Positions 16,507 through 24,924 of a DNA stretch of 24,924 nucleotides are shown piece by piece. This stretch comes from Paramuribaculum sp. (GTDB taxonomy: Bacteria > Bacteroidota > Bacteroidia > Bacteroidales > Muribaculaceae), in NCBI GenBank assembly GCA_029058455.1, contig JAIDXU010000224.1, positions 1-24,924 on the forward strand. Reading direction: 5' to 3'. The notes under the pieces were generated by a model, which saw only the letters and a list, made by a program, of their open reading frames with translations, had not been told where the DNA came from and searched no databases. Both the position numbers and the translations under genes were made by a program. Every line of letters starts with the position of its first letter. Positions within the stretch are counted from its first letter, which is position 1.

Positions 16507-19500
16507 ATGAAGAACATCTGTTTTCAATTGAGCCGAAAAGCTTGGCTTGCCACTCTCATGGTGGTTTGTTTCGCGCTTCCGGCTCTGGCGCAGAAAATTA
16601 CTGTCACCGGCACAGTGACAGATTCCGAGGGTGAACCCCTCATCGGCGCAAGCGTGATGGCTGTGGGTACTTCCACGGGCACTTCTACCGACATTAACGG
16701 TAATTTCAGAATCGAAGTTGATGCCAAAGGCAATCTGCAGGTGAGCTATGTGGGCTACACCTCTCAGACCGTGCCTGTCGACGGGCGTACCAACATCACC
16801 ATCGTGATGTCGGAAAACTCGCTCGTGCTCGGCGAAGTTGTGGCCATCGGTTATGGTGCCGTAAAGAAAAATGACGCTACCGGTTCGGTGGCTTTGGTTA
16901 AGCCCGACGAAATCGAGGCCGGTATAGCTACTTCGGCTCAGGACCTCCTCGTGGGTGCCGCTCCCGGTGTGGTTGTAACCTCAGGCGGCGGTTCGCCTGA
17001 AGGCGGTGCCACAATCCGTATCCGTGGCGGCTCCTCGCTGTCAGCTTCCAACGACCCTCTCATCGTGCTCGACGGTGTGCCCCTGAGCAACGATGCCGTG
17101 CAGGGTATGGCCAATCCCCTGGCTATGATTTCTCCCGATAACATCGAGTCGATGACAATTCTTAAAGACGCTTCGGCTACCGCCATCTACGGTTCGCGTG
17201 CGTCGAACGGCGTTATCATCATCACCACCAAGAAAGGTCGCGGCGGTCGTCCGCAGGTCAACTTCTCGGCCAACTTATATGTAAACACCGCCCGCAAGAC
17301 CTGGGATGTGCTTTCAGCCGACAGCTTCCGCAAGCTTATCACCGAATACTGGGGCGCCGATTCAGAGGCTGCCGCACAGCTCGGTAACGCAAGCACCGAA
17401 TGGCAGAAAGAAGTGCTCCGCACCACCTTCTCACAAGACTATAACCTCAGCATAGGCGGCACAGCGGGCTTCCTTCCCTACCGTATCAGCGGCACAGTGA
17501 CCCAGAACAACGGTATTCTCAAGGATTCACAGATGAAACGTGTTACCGCCGGCTTCAACCTCACTCCCCAGTTCTTTGACGGCCTTCTCAAACTCGCCGC
17601 CAATGTCAAGGGCTATTACATCCGCAACAGTTTCACTAACGAGGGTGCTGTAAATGCAGCCGTGGCCTACAACCCCACAGTGCCTGTGATGAGCAATATC
17701 GCTTCGGGCAACAGCGAATATCCTTATTTCTATAACGGATATACCTCGGTGCTCACCGACCAGTATCACTCGTTTAACCTCAACGGTGCGCTTAATCCCG
17801 TGGCCATGATTGAGGACCTTGATAATGTCGCCAACGTTTACCGCAGCAACGGTAACTTCTCGGTTGACTACGGTCTGCACTTCCTCCCCGATCTGCACCT
17901 CAACCTCAACCTCGGTTATGACGTAAGCAAATCAAACGAACACAAATATACCGCCGCCAACTCACCCACATCGTGGAAAGAGAACATCAAGAACGGTGCC
18001 GGTACTCACTACCAGGTGCGCGAAATGCGCCGCAACACCCTGCTCGACTTCTATCTCAACTATAAGAAAGACTTTGAGCAGATTCAGTCAAACCTCGACG
18101 TAGTGGCCGGTTATGGCTGGCAGCGTTTCGACGCTTTCGGTTCGAACAACGGCACCGAATATACCACCCACGGTTTCTATGGTCCCGCTACCACCGGCGG
18201 TGTGCTTACTCTCGATCCCGCAACAGCCGATCCCGGCTCATCGATCGCTCCCAAATATCGCTGGAAGAGCGGCAACCTTGTGCTTGTCAGCTTCTACGGT
18301 CGTGTGAACTATATGCTTAAAGATACCTACCTCCTCACTTTCACCCTTCGTGATGACGGCACCTCACGTTTCTCAAAGGATAACCGCTGGGGTCTCTTCC
18401 CCGCTCTGGCTCTCGGCTGGAAGATAGCTGAAATGCCTTTCATGGAAAGCGTGCGTCAGTCGATGAACGAATTTAAGCTCCGTCTCGGCTGGGGTGTTAC
18501 CGGTCAGCAGTCGGTTGGCGGCTACTTCCCCTACATGCCTGTTTATCAGTCATCGACTCAGGGCAGCTACTATCCCAATATGTATAACGGACAGTATGTC
18601 GACGCTCAGGGCAACGTGATTTCAAACACTCTCTATCCCGGTGCCTATAACCCCAACCTCAAATGGGAGGAAACAACCACATGGAACGTAGGTTTGGATA
18701 TGGGTTGGCTCAACAACCGCGTTAACGTCGCTCTCGACTGGTATCTCCGCAACTCAAAAGACCTTCTCTCGTTTGTGACCGTGGCTCCCGGCTCGGCTAC
18801 CTCAAACATGATGGACCAAAATATCGGTACCCTCCGCAACATCGGTGTCGAGGCCACCATCAATGCCCGTCCCGTTGTGACCGACAATTTCAACTGGTCA
18901 ACCGGATTTAACGTTGCATGGAACAGCAACAAGATCACCAAACTCAACGCTACCGACGATCCCAACTCATTTATCACCGCAGGCGGTATCTCAGGCGGCA
19001 CCGGTAACACTGTTCAGGCTCACAAGGTAGGCTATCCCGCCTATACTTTCCGCCTCTACGAGCAGGTATATGACGTTAACGGTGAACCCATCGAAGGCTG
19101 CTATGTTGACCAGAACGGCGACGGCTCGATCGACGACAACGACCGTGTGTTCCGTCACTCAAAAGATCCCAAGGTGACAATGTCATGGAACAACACCTTC
19201 AGCTATAAGAACTGGGACCTCGGCTTCCAGCTCCGCGCTTCTATCGGCAACTATGTATATAATAACGTGGCTTCGACCCACTCCACACTTTCCGACACCT
19301 ATAATACTTCGGGTGTGGCCAACCTTATCGTCTCCGACTATTATTTCCAGGGTGGCCAGTCGACTGTCACATTCCTTTCCGACTACTGGTTGAAGAACGC
19401 CGGCTTTGTGCGCTGCGACAACATCACTCTCGGCTACACATGGCAGGACCTCCTCGGCAACAATCTCCGACTCCGTCTGTTTGGCGCTGTTCAAAACCCC

Positions 19501-19611
19501 TTCGTAATCACCAAATATAAAGGACTCGACCCCGAAGTGTTTGGCGGTATAGACAATCAGGTTTATCCCCGTCCTGTTACATTCACTCTCGGTGTAGTGG
19601 CAACTTTCTAA
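16507..19611 (+). CDS. susC: SusC/RagA-family TonB-dependent outer-membrane transporter
   Basis: The 1034-residue protein has a signal peptide (cleavage likely after ALAQ, about residue 29), a carboxypeptidase-D-regulatory-like domain (about 30-115, with GEPLIGASVMAVGTSTGTSTDINGNF), the SusC-type junction (GEVVAIGYGAVKKNDATGSV), a plug domain (about 115-240, IRIRGGSSLSASNDPLIVLDGVPLS, then ILKDASATAIYGSRASNGVI) and a beta-barrel ending in VATF. It imports glycan oligomers bound by its SusD partner, powered by TonB. There is no N-terminal STN signalling domain, so anti-sigma control is unlikely; control by the invertible segment upstream fits better. It is the first gene of a four-gene operon. 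Confidence 0.93.
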   Translation: MKNICFQLSRKAWLATLMVVCFALPALAQKITVTGTVTDSEGEPLIGASVMAVGTSTGTSTDINGNFRIEVDAKGNLQVSYVGYTSQTVPVDGRTNITIVMSENSLVLGEVVAIGYGAVKKNDATGSVALVKPDEIEAGIATSAQDLLVGAAPGVVVTSGGGSPEGGATIRIRGGSSLSASNDPLIVLDGVPLSNDAVQGMANPLAMISPDNIESMTILKDASATAIYGSRASNGVIIITTKKGRGGRPQVNFSANLYVNTARKTWDVLSADSFRKLITEYWGADSEAAAQLGNASTEWQKEVLRTTFSQDYNLSIGGTAGFLPYRISGTVTQNNGILKDSQMKRVTAGFNLTPQFFDGLLKLAANVKGYYIRNSFTNEGAVNAAVAYNPTVPVMSNIASGNSEYPYFYNGYTSVLTDQYHSFNLNGALNPVAMIEDLDNVANVYRSNGNFSVDYGLHFLPDLHLNLNLGYDVSKSNEHKYTAANSPTSWKENIKNGAGTHYQVREMRRNTLLDFYLNYKKDFEQIQSNLDVVAGYGWQRFDAFGSNNGTEYTTHGFYGPATTGGVLTLDPATADPGSSIAPKYRWKSGNLVLVSFYGRVNYMLKDTYLLTFTLRDDGTSRFSKDNRWGLFPALALGWKIAEMPFMESVRQSMNEFKLRLGWGVTGQQSVGGYFPYMPVYQSSTQGSYYPNMYNGQYVDAQGNVISNTLYPGAYNPNLKWEETTTWNVGLDMGWLNNRVNVALDWYLRNSKDLLSFVTVAPGSATSNMMDQNIGTLRNIGVEATINARPVVTDNFNWSTGFNVAWNSNKITKLNATDDPNSFITAGGISGGTGNTVQAHKVGYPAYTFRLYEQVYDVNGEPIEGCYVDQNGDGSIDDNDRVFRHSKDPKVTMSWNNTFSYKNWDLGFQLRASIGNYVYNNVASTHSTLSDTYNTSGVANLIVSDYYFQGGQSTVTFLSDYWLKNAGFVRCDNITLGYTWQDLLGNNLRLRLFGAVQNPFVITKYKGLDPEVFGGIDNQVYPRPVTFTLGVVATF

Positions 19612-19637
19612 TATCATAGCATAATTTCAGAATCAAT

Positions 19638-21347
19638 ATGAAATCGATTATAAGCAAGTTTTTCCTTGGAGCTGCCGCAGTGGCTGTTGCCGGACTCACT
19701 TCCTGTGTCGGCGACCTCGATCAGATGCCTAAGGACCCCAACTCCATTACCCCGGGTAACTTTAAAGACAATCCCAAAGAATATCTCGGCGAGGTGATGG
19801 CCAAATGCTACAGCTCTCTCGCAGTGAGCGGCCAGAAAGGCCCCGGCGGTGACGCAGATATCTCCGGTCTCGACGGCGGTACCTCAAACTGGAGCCGTGT
19901 TATCTTCATGCTCAACGAGTTTACCACCGACGAAGTGTGCTGGATATGGCCTGACGTGGGTGTGTTTGACCTCTGCACCTCAACATGGGGCTCGAGCAAC
20001 AGCAACCTCTATGGCGGTTATGGCCGTTTATATACTCATATCGCTGTCTGCAATGACTTTATCCGCACCGTGCGCGACGGCTATTTCGGACTTGACGCCT
20101 CACTTCAGGCCGAAGCCGATCAGTTTATTCTCGAAGCCCGCGCCCTCAGAGACCTTTCATATTTCTATGTGATAGATTTCTTCGGCAACGCTACCCTCGC
20201 ATGGGACGACATGGCCTATGGTGACATTCCCCAGCAGGTTACCCGTGCCGAGCTTTATGAAAAGGTTGTGACCGACCTCGAGGATGTACTCGCTAACTTC
20301 AAGGAGAGCGGCGTTTATGGCCGTGTTGGTGTTGACGGTATCGAAGCCCTGCTTTGCAAATTCTATCTCAACGCAGGTGTATTCACCGGCACTCCCGCCT
20401 ATGACAAGTGCTGGCAGCATGCCCAGAACATTATTCGTCGTCACACCGGCGGCGGCTTCAACAACACCGGTCTTGCCAACGACTATCTCGCTCTTTTCTG
20501 CGCCAGCAACGATATGTTCATGCCCGGCGGCTCGCTTAAAGACCAGAACGAAATTCTCTGGGGCATACCTTTCGGTTATCCCTACACCCAGAGCTATGGC
20601 GGCACAATGTTCCTGATCGCTTCTTCGATCTCGGCCGCAAGCATGCCCACAGTGCTCTATGGTCTTAATGCCGACTGGAGCTGTATGCACGCCCGCGAAC
20701 AGTTCTCAAAGAAGTTTAACTTCAACAACGGCGTCAGCTCCGACCCCCGCACCGAGCTGTGGTGCACCGAGGCTCAGGGCTTCACTATCACCAACGACGA
20801 GTTCTCGACAATGACAAGCGGTTATGCCGCCATCAAGTTTACCAACACCAAGGCCAACCCCGACGGCACAATGCCCCGCCACACTTATGTCGATCCGGCT
20901 TCAGGCAAGACTTATCGTTGGGCCGGTGTTCCCGAGGTTAACGGTCTCCCCGCTCAGACCAACGAATTTGCCGATACCGACTTCCCCATCATCCGTCTTG
21001 CCGACGTTTATCTGATGGCTGCCGAATGTGCCCTCCGTGGTGCCGGCGATGCCGAGACCGGTCTGAGCTATGCCAACGCCGTGCGTTCACGCGCAGGTGT
21101 TTCTCAGTGGGCCATGGCCGAATATACTCTCGATAATCTTCTCGACGAGCGTGCCCGCGAGCTTTATTGGGAGAATGTGCGCCGCACCGACCTCGTGCGC
21201 TTCGACCGCTTCACCACCGATATCTGGAACTGGAAAAACAATCAGCCTCATGGTGGTGCAATTGCTTCTTACATGAACATCTTCCCGATTCCCGCCGATA
21301 TTATAGCCACCTATGGTTCAAGCATGAAGCAGAATCCCGGTTATTAA
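19638..21347 (+). CDS. susD: SusD/RagB-family surface glycan-binding lipoprotein
   Basis: The 569-residue protein starts 26 bp after susC. The lipobox GLTSC places the lipidated Cys at 23, and following acidic residues (CVGDLDQ) suit surface export. The SusD fold is recognisable from the N-terminal LDQMPKDPNS, the TPR-like helices (EARALRDLSYFYVIDFFGN; FPIIRLADVYLMAAE; ANAVRSRAG; LDNLLDERARELYWENVRRTDLVRF) and the C-terminal NIFPIPADII with a final NPGY. It forms the lid of the SusC transporter and binds the substrate glycan. Which glycan cannot be told from sequence alone. Confidence 0.93.
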   Translation: MKSIISKFFLGAAAVAVAGLTSCVGDLDQMPKDPNSITPGNFKDNPKEYLGEVMAKCYSSLAVSGQKGPGGDADISGLDGGTSNWSRVIFMLNEFTTDEVCWIWPDVGVFDLCTSTWGSSNSNLYGGYGRLYTHIAVCNDFIRTVRDGYFGLDASLQAEADQFILEARALRDLSYFYVIDFFGNATLAWDDMAYGDIPQQVTRAELYEKVVTDLEDVLANFKESGVYGRVGVDGIEALLCKFYLNAGVFTGTPAYDKCWQHAQNIIRRHTGGGFNNTGLANDYLALFCASNDMFMPGGSLKDQNEILWGIPFGYPYTQSYGGTMFLIASSISAASMPTVLYGLNADWSCMHAREQFSKKFNFNNGVSSDPRTELWCTEAQGFTITNDEFSTMTSGYAAIKFTNTKANPDGTMPRHTYVDPASGKTYRWAGVPEVNGLPAQTNEFADTDFPIIRLADVYLMAAECALRGAGDAETGLSYANAVRSRAGVSQWAMAEYTLDNLLDERARELYWENVRRTDLVRFDRFTTDIWNWKNNQPHGGAIASYMNIFPIPADIIATYGSSMKQNPGY

Positions 21348-21378
21348 TACAATATCTAACGACTTTTAATTCCCCAAA

Positions 21379-22266
21379 ATGAAAAAGATATTTTTCCTTT
21401 GCTCATTAATGGCGCTGCTCGCCTTTGCAAGTACGTCTTGCAAAGAAGATACCGAGCCTCGTCTCAACACACCCGGGAAGTTTGTGCTCAACACTCCCCC
21501 TATGGCCAATATCCCCTATCTGCTCACCGCTCAGTCGTCGGTCAACCTCACCGTTAGCCAGCCTGACTATGGTGGCGTGGCCGTAGTGCCTGTATATTCG
21601 GTTCTGGCCTCTTATGACGAGACATTGAGTTTCGACGAAAACGGTCAGCCCGCCAATTTCGTAGAACTCGAAGGCCGCTATACCACAGCCGCCTTCTCCG
21701 TTCCCGGCGAAGCTCTCGCTATGGCTATCTGCTCTCTTTCGGGCTATGATACTCCCGAATCGTTCGGCGACGCTCCCCGCAAGGTTTATCTCGCAGTAAA
21801 GGCCGAAGTGCCCAACTGCAGCTACTCGACCGTTTATTCAAATGTGATCTGTCTGGCAAGCGTAACTCCTTACTTCGCCATCAAGCTCCCCGCCAAGATC
21901 TATCTTGTGGGCGCTCCTCAGGGCTGGGATATCAACAGCAGCGCCATGACTCTCTCAGAGAGCAACGACGCTATCGGCTCAAATGTCTTTACCGGCACAT
22001 TCACTATCTCGGCCGATGACGCAGCCGGCGGCTTCCGTTTCTACACCGCTCTCGGCAACTGGGGCGATAACGGCGCTCTGCCTTCGATCGGTGCCGCAGC
22101 CGACGACGGCGACAACCAGTCGGTAGCTGTCAACGATCAGGGCATCTATCAGGGTGCTTGCGTTAACGGTAAGGGTAACTGGAACATCAGCAACTGGCCC
22201 GGCGGCGATATGAAGATCACCGTCAACCTCAACAATATGCGTGTAGTGTTTGAAAAGGTTAACTAA
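21379..22266 (+). CDS. susE: SusE-like outer-membrane glycan-binding lipoprotein
   Basis: The 295-residue lipoprotein has Cys21 in STSC followed by KEDTE, the Bacteroidetes surface-export signature. The N-terminal domain (about 28-165, TPGKFVLNTPPMANIPYLL, LTVSQPDYGG) is a SusE-type Ig-like domain. The C-terminal domain (about 172-295) begins KIYLVGAPQGWDI and has the spacing of the starch-binding modules of SusE/SusF. Only one such C-terminal module is present, so it is shorter than B. thetaiotaomicron SusE. It follows susD by 31 bp. The locus resembles a starch or alpha-glucan system, but the ligand is inferred from family only. Confidence 0.82.
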   Translation: MKKIFFLCSLMALLAFASTSCKEDTEPRLNTPGKFVLNTPPMANIPYLLTAQSSVNLTVSQPDYGGVAVVPVYSVLASYDETLSFDENGQPANFVELEGRYTTAAFSVPGEALAMAICSLSGYDTPESFGDAPRKVYLAVKAEVPNCSYSTVYSNVICLASVTPYFAIKLPAKIYLVGAPQGWDINSSAMTLSESNDAIGSNVFTGTFTISADDAAGGFRFYTALGNWGDNGALPSIGAAADDGDNQSVAVNDQGIYQGACVNGKGNWNISNWPGGDMKITVNLNNMRVVFEKVN

Positions 22267-22290
22267 TAAATCCCATTAAACATTCCGACA

Positions 22291-23685
22291 ATGAAATTCA
22301 TTAAATATCTCGCCCCTGCCGTTGCCCTGCTTGCTCTCGCCGGCTGTGACGACAAGTCAGATCTGGGCGTAATGCAGACCAATCCGCAGGAGACTCTCGT
22401 GCCCCTTGCAAATGCAATTAACGTTACCAATACTCTGCCCGAAACCTTATCGCTCGAGCAGTATAAGGATAAGGTGGTGCCCGTGGTGACCTATCAGCTC
22501 TTTGACAGTGTGCCCGAAGGCGCGACAGGCATGTTTGATTTCGAACTCGCCTCAAACGAAGACTTCTCGAATGCCGTGACTTTCACAGGCCTTGACGCTG
22601 AAAACGGTGCTGCCGGTGTATCGGCTGCCGAATGGAACAGTGCTCTCCGCGACTTCTATGGCAAGGCTCCCGAAGCCCGTGACTTCTATGTGCGCGCCCA
22701 CACCTATATCGTGGTCGGCACTCAGGTTTCCGACCTCGGCTATAAGGCTGCCAAGAAAGTGAGCGTTACCCCTCTCGATCTCGGCTATGTGATTGAAAAC
22801 GCCTACTATCTCGTGGGCACCCTCAATGGCAATAACATCGCCACTTCGATGATCTTCTCACATTCCGACAAGAATGTCTATGACGATCCCGTGTTTACAA
22901 TCAAATTTAAAGTCACCGACGAGCAGGCAGCTGCCGGCGTGATGTGGAAAGTTGTTCCCGAATCATCTTTCAAGGCCAACACCACCAACGGTCTCTACGG
23001 CACATTTGCCGAAGGCGAGACCGCCAAGAGCGGCAGCCTTGTGCTCGGCGGCAACTACGGCAAGATTGTAACCGCAGGTCAGCAGAGCCTCACCATCAAC
23101 ATGGAGCAGCTCACCTATGAGATTGCCGACGCTATCGAGTGTCTCTACACTCCCGGCAACTCCAACGGCTGGAACCCCGGCGGATCTTTAACCCTCACTA
23201 CCGAAAATTATATCAACTATACCGGCTTCCTCTATCTCAACGGTGAATGGCTGCTTACTCCCGAACCCAACTGGGATAACAAATACACCTCGGCCGGTGA
23301 CGGTAAGATTGAGTATAACGGCGGTCCCAACCTCCCCGTGCCCGCTGAAGGCGCCGGTCTCTACTGGACTGACGTTAACCTCGAGTCTCTCACCTATTCA
23401 ACCACTCATATCACAGCTGCAGGTCTCATCGGCGGATTTAACAGCTGGGGCGGTGATGTCGACCTCACTCCCTCCGACAACTTCCTCGTATGGACCGGCG
23501 AACTCAACCTCGCCGAAGATAGCGAGTGGAAGATTCGCTTCAACCACGACTGGGGTATCAACCTCGGCGGTGACACCGACAACCTCGTTATCAACGGCTC
23601 GAATATCAACACCCCTGCCGGTAGCTATATCGTAACCCTCGACCTCACCAACCATCCCTATAAAGTGACTCTCACTGCCAAATAA
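22291..23685 (+). CDS. SusF/SusE-like outer-membrane glycan-binding lipoprotein
   Basis: The 464-residue lipoprotein has Cys19 in LAGC followed by DDKSD, suiting surface exposure. An N-terminal SusE-like Ig domain (about 30-165) is followed by tandem carbohydrate-binding-like modules, starting at AYYLVGTLNGN (about 170), near IECLYTPGNSNGWNPGG (about 287) and at AAGLIGGFNSWGGDVDL (about 375). The aromatic SxGWN/FNSW motifs are typical of SusE/SusF starch-binding modules. It is the last gene of the susC-D-E-F series, 24 bp after susE, and a strong terminator follows. No glycoside hydrolase is encoded with it here. Confidence 0.8.
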   Translation: MKFIKYLAPAVALLALAGCDDKSDLGVMQTNPQETLVPLANAINVTNTLPETLSLEQYKDKVVPVVTYQLFDSVPEGATGMFDFELASNEDFSNAVTFTGLDAENGAAGVSAAEWNSALRDFYGKAPEARDFYVRAHTYIVVGTQVSDLGYKAAKKVSVTPLDLGYVIENAYYLVGTLNGNNIATSMIFSHSDKNVYDDPVFTIKFKVTDEQAAAGVMWKVVPESSFKANTTNGLYGTFAEGETAKSGSLVLGGNYGKIVTAGQQSLTINMEQLTYEIADAIECLYTPGNSNGWNPGGSLTLTTENYINYTGFLYLNGEWLLTPEPNWDNKYTSAGDGKIEYNGGPNLPVPAEGAGLYWTDVNLESLTYSTTHITAAGLIGGFNSWGGDVDLTPSDNFLVWTGELNLAEDSEWKIRFNHDWGINLGGDTDNLVINGSNINTPAGSYIVTLDLTNHPYKVTLTAK

Positions 23686-23711
23686 TCAGGCATTGAAATA
23701 ATCCTTTAACC

Positions 23712-23747
23712 CAAAGGGTCGGCCGCCTCCCCGCAGCCGACCCTTTG
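23712..23747 (+). terminator. Rho-independent terminator of the sus-like operon
   Basis: CAAAGGGTCGGC (23712-23723) pairs perfectly over 12 bp with GCCGACCCTTTG (23736-23747) across a 12-nt loop, followed by TTAAAAAT. It lies 27 bp after the stop of the last lipoprotein gene and just before the DUF5131 gene. Confidence 0.8.
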
Positions 23748-23789
23748 TTAAAAATATATAGCAGCGCGGTTAATCGTGCTGACACTACC

Positions 23790-24674
23790 ATGATAATCTG
23801 GAATCCATGGCATGGTTGCCACAAGATAAGCGAGGGCTGTGAGCATTGCTATATGTATTTTCTTGACAGCAAGCGTGGCCTTGATACTTCGCACGTATTC
23901 CGAACGGAGAATTTCAATCTGCCCATTCAGCGTAGACGCGACGGGCACTACAAATTGTCATCCGGAATGATTCTCTATGTGGGGCTGTCAACCGACTTCT
24001 TTATCGAAGAAGCCGACCTATGGCGCGATGAGGCATGGAAAATCATACGTCAGCGACCTGACATCTTTTTCCGTCTGCTCACCAAACGCCCACAGCGTTT
24101 TGCCGATTGTCTGCCGGAAGACTGGGGTGACGGCTATGAAAATGTGATGCTCAACGTAACTACCGAAAACCAAACACGTGCTGATGAGAGGCTGTCTATT
24201 CTCATAAAAACTCCGGCTAAACACCGCGGATTTATGGCTGCTCCCTATATAGGTCCTATCGATGCTGAAAAATATCTGCATACAGGGCTTATTGAGGAAG
24301 TGCTCTGTGGAGGAGAAAACTATGACGGCGCTCGTCCCTGCCATTACGAATGGGTGAAACAACTCAGCGACCAATGCCGTAAGTTTGATGTGACATTTAA
24401 CTTCATAGAGACGGGCACTGTATTTGTGAAGGATGGTAAGACTTATCGTATTCCAAACAAACGCATACAAAGTCAACAGGCTTTCTTTTCAGGCCTGAGT
24501 TTTCAGGGTCGCAAGATTGCCCGTAGGTTGAGAATGCCTCATGCAACACTCTTCGAAACAGATATTATAACATCCGAGCCATTTTTCCGTGAACACTGCT
24601 TTACCTGCGGCAGCCGAATGACCTGCAACGGATGCAGTAATTGCAGAGCATGCGAAAGAGACGCTGATTTGTAG
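23790..24674 (+). CDS. DUF5131 (phage Gp37/Gp68-like) cysteine-rich protein
   Basis: From the ATG at 23790 the protein is 294 residues; an upstream in-frame TTG lies within the terminator and is rejected. The N-terminus MIIWNPWHGCHKISEGCEHC carries Cys10, Cys17 and Cys20 (CX6CX2C), the hallmark of the Gp37/Gp68 family, which resembles a radical-SAM iron-sulfur site. LLTKRP, LNVTTENQTRADERL, GPID and CGGENYDGARPC are further family motifs. The C-terminus has six more cysteines (270, 273, 279, 282, 285, 288; CX2CX5CX2CX2CX2C) that may bind zinc or a second cluster. The family is common in phages and mobile regions; its function is not established. No partner such as TcmP is seen in the window. 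It is the only complete gene here ending in TAG. Confidence 0.82.
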   Translation: MIIWNPWHGCHKISEGCEHCYMYFLDSKRGLDTSHVFRTENFNLPIQRRRDGHYKLSSGMILYVGLSTDFFIEEADLWRDEAWKIIRQRPDIFFRLLTKRPQRFADCLPEDWGDGYENVMLNVTTENQTRADERLSILIKTPAKHRGFMAAPYIGPIDAEKYLHTGLIEEVLCGGENYDGARPCHYEWVKQLSDQCRKFDVTFNFIETGTVFVKDGKTYRIPNKRIQSQQAFFSGLSFQGRKIARRLRMPHATLFETDIITSEPFFREHCFTCGSRMTCNGCSNCRACERDADL

Positions 24675-24716
24675 CGGTCTGCGTTTGGCCTATAGGGCAT
24701 TGCTTTGGGAAGAATC

Positions 24717-24853
24717 AGAGGGTAACCCTCTCCGAGGGTTCTGTGGGGTAGGGATGCTCCACGGAGCATCCGTCGGAAACGTCGTGGTGTATCCTCCTGA
24801 TATGTTGCGGATTGTGTGGATGATGGGGTGGCGGATGCACCGTGGGTGCATCC
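24717..24853. repeat. Cluster of short palindromes after the DUF5131 gene
   Basis: Three perfect small-loop palindromes lie here: AGAGGGT/ACCCTCT (24717-24723 with 24725-24731), GGATGCTCC/GGAGCATCC (24752-24760 with 24763-24771) and GGATGCACC/GGTGCATCC (24833-24841 with 24845-24853). The second is preceded by GTAGGGA (24748-24754), as is a hairpin at 1086-1108. Open frames here look like translated palindromes, not genes. I read the cluster as REP-like interspersed repeats. Confidence 0.55.
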
Positions 24854-24897
24854 CAATGCTGTTTACTTAAGCCATCAAAGAAATATAAAAAACAAAA

Positions 24898-24913
24898 AGC
24901 GGACATAACCGCT
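24898..24913 (-). terminator. Terminator for a minus-strand gene beyond the right edge
   Basis: AGCGG (24898-24902) pairs with CCGCT (24909-24913). Read on the minus strand, the hairpin is followed by TTTTGTTTTTTATA, a good T-tract, so it would end a gene entering from the right of the window. The stem is short, so the call is moderate. Confidence 0.5.
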
Positions 24914-24924
24914 CGATTGTTATA

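Noticed and set aside
24685..24906. Short open frames on both strands at the right end
   Set aside because: They cover the palindrome cluster and a terminator, and translate repeats only.
1..24924. CRISPR arrays, tRNA, rRNA or transposase genes
   Set aside because: No regularly spaced direct repeats, tRNA-like folds, rRNA sequence or transposase motifs were seen.

Overview
The window looks like a chromosomal segment of a gut Bacteroidales bacterium, most likely Muribaculaceae or a near relative. Reasons: a SusC/SusD/SusE/SusF-type outer-membrane locus, a glycine-lipid acyltransferase pair (GlsA/GlsB-like), lipoproteins with acidic residues just after the lipidated Cys, Bacteroidetes-type promoters (TTTG, 19-21 nt, TAnnTTTG) and little use of Shine-Dalgarno sequences. 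The family-level placement is inference.

Layout. 1-892: the 3' end of a two-membrane-segment protein and a small lipoprotein, neither recognised. 893-1450: a non-coding stretch whose core (929-1292) is bounded by a perfect 20-bp inverted repeat and packed with tiny-loop palindromes, followed by a promoter. 1451-3757: a secreted GH27 alpha-galactosidase interrupted by one in-frame TAG. 3853-5295: a secreted SGNH-hydrolase/EEP-phosphatase fusion. 5395-8614: a translationally coupled set, msrAB, a NeuC/LegG-like sugar-nucleotide 2-epimerase and a PtmE-like CBS-nucleotidyltransferase. 8679-10734: obg overlapping pgeF. 10688-11548 (minus): a DUF115/MptE-like Rossmann protein converging on pgeF. 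11661-13539: glsA-glsB, starting from a promoter back to back with that of the minus-strand gene. 13716-15908: a K+-dependent membrane pyrophosphatase, followed by strong hairpins. 16001-16506: an AT-rich intergenic region with a perfect 18-bp inverted repeat flanking about 280 bp. 16507-23685: susC-susD-susE-susF ending in a clear terminator. 23790-24674: a DUF5131 (phage Gp37/Gp68-like) protein. 24675-24924: another palindrome-rich spacer and a minus-strand terminator for a gene beyond the right edge.

The most notable signal is the likely invertible promoter in front of the Sus-like operon. The only good promoter-like element between the two 18-bp repeats points away from susC in this orientation, and recombination across the repeats would turn it towards susC about 150 bp upstream of its start. 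As assembled, the locus therefore looks OFF. Other points worth a second look are the amber codon in the alpha-galactosidase, the 364-bp inverted-repeat-bounded palindromic element and its relatives at the right end, the SGNH-EEP fusion, and the orphan pair of nonulosonic-acid-type genes.
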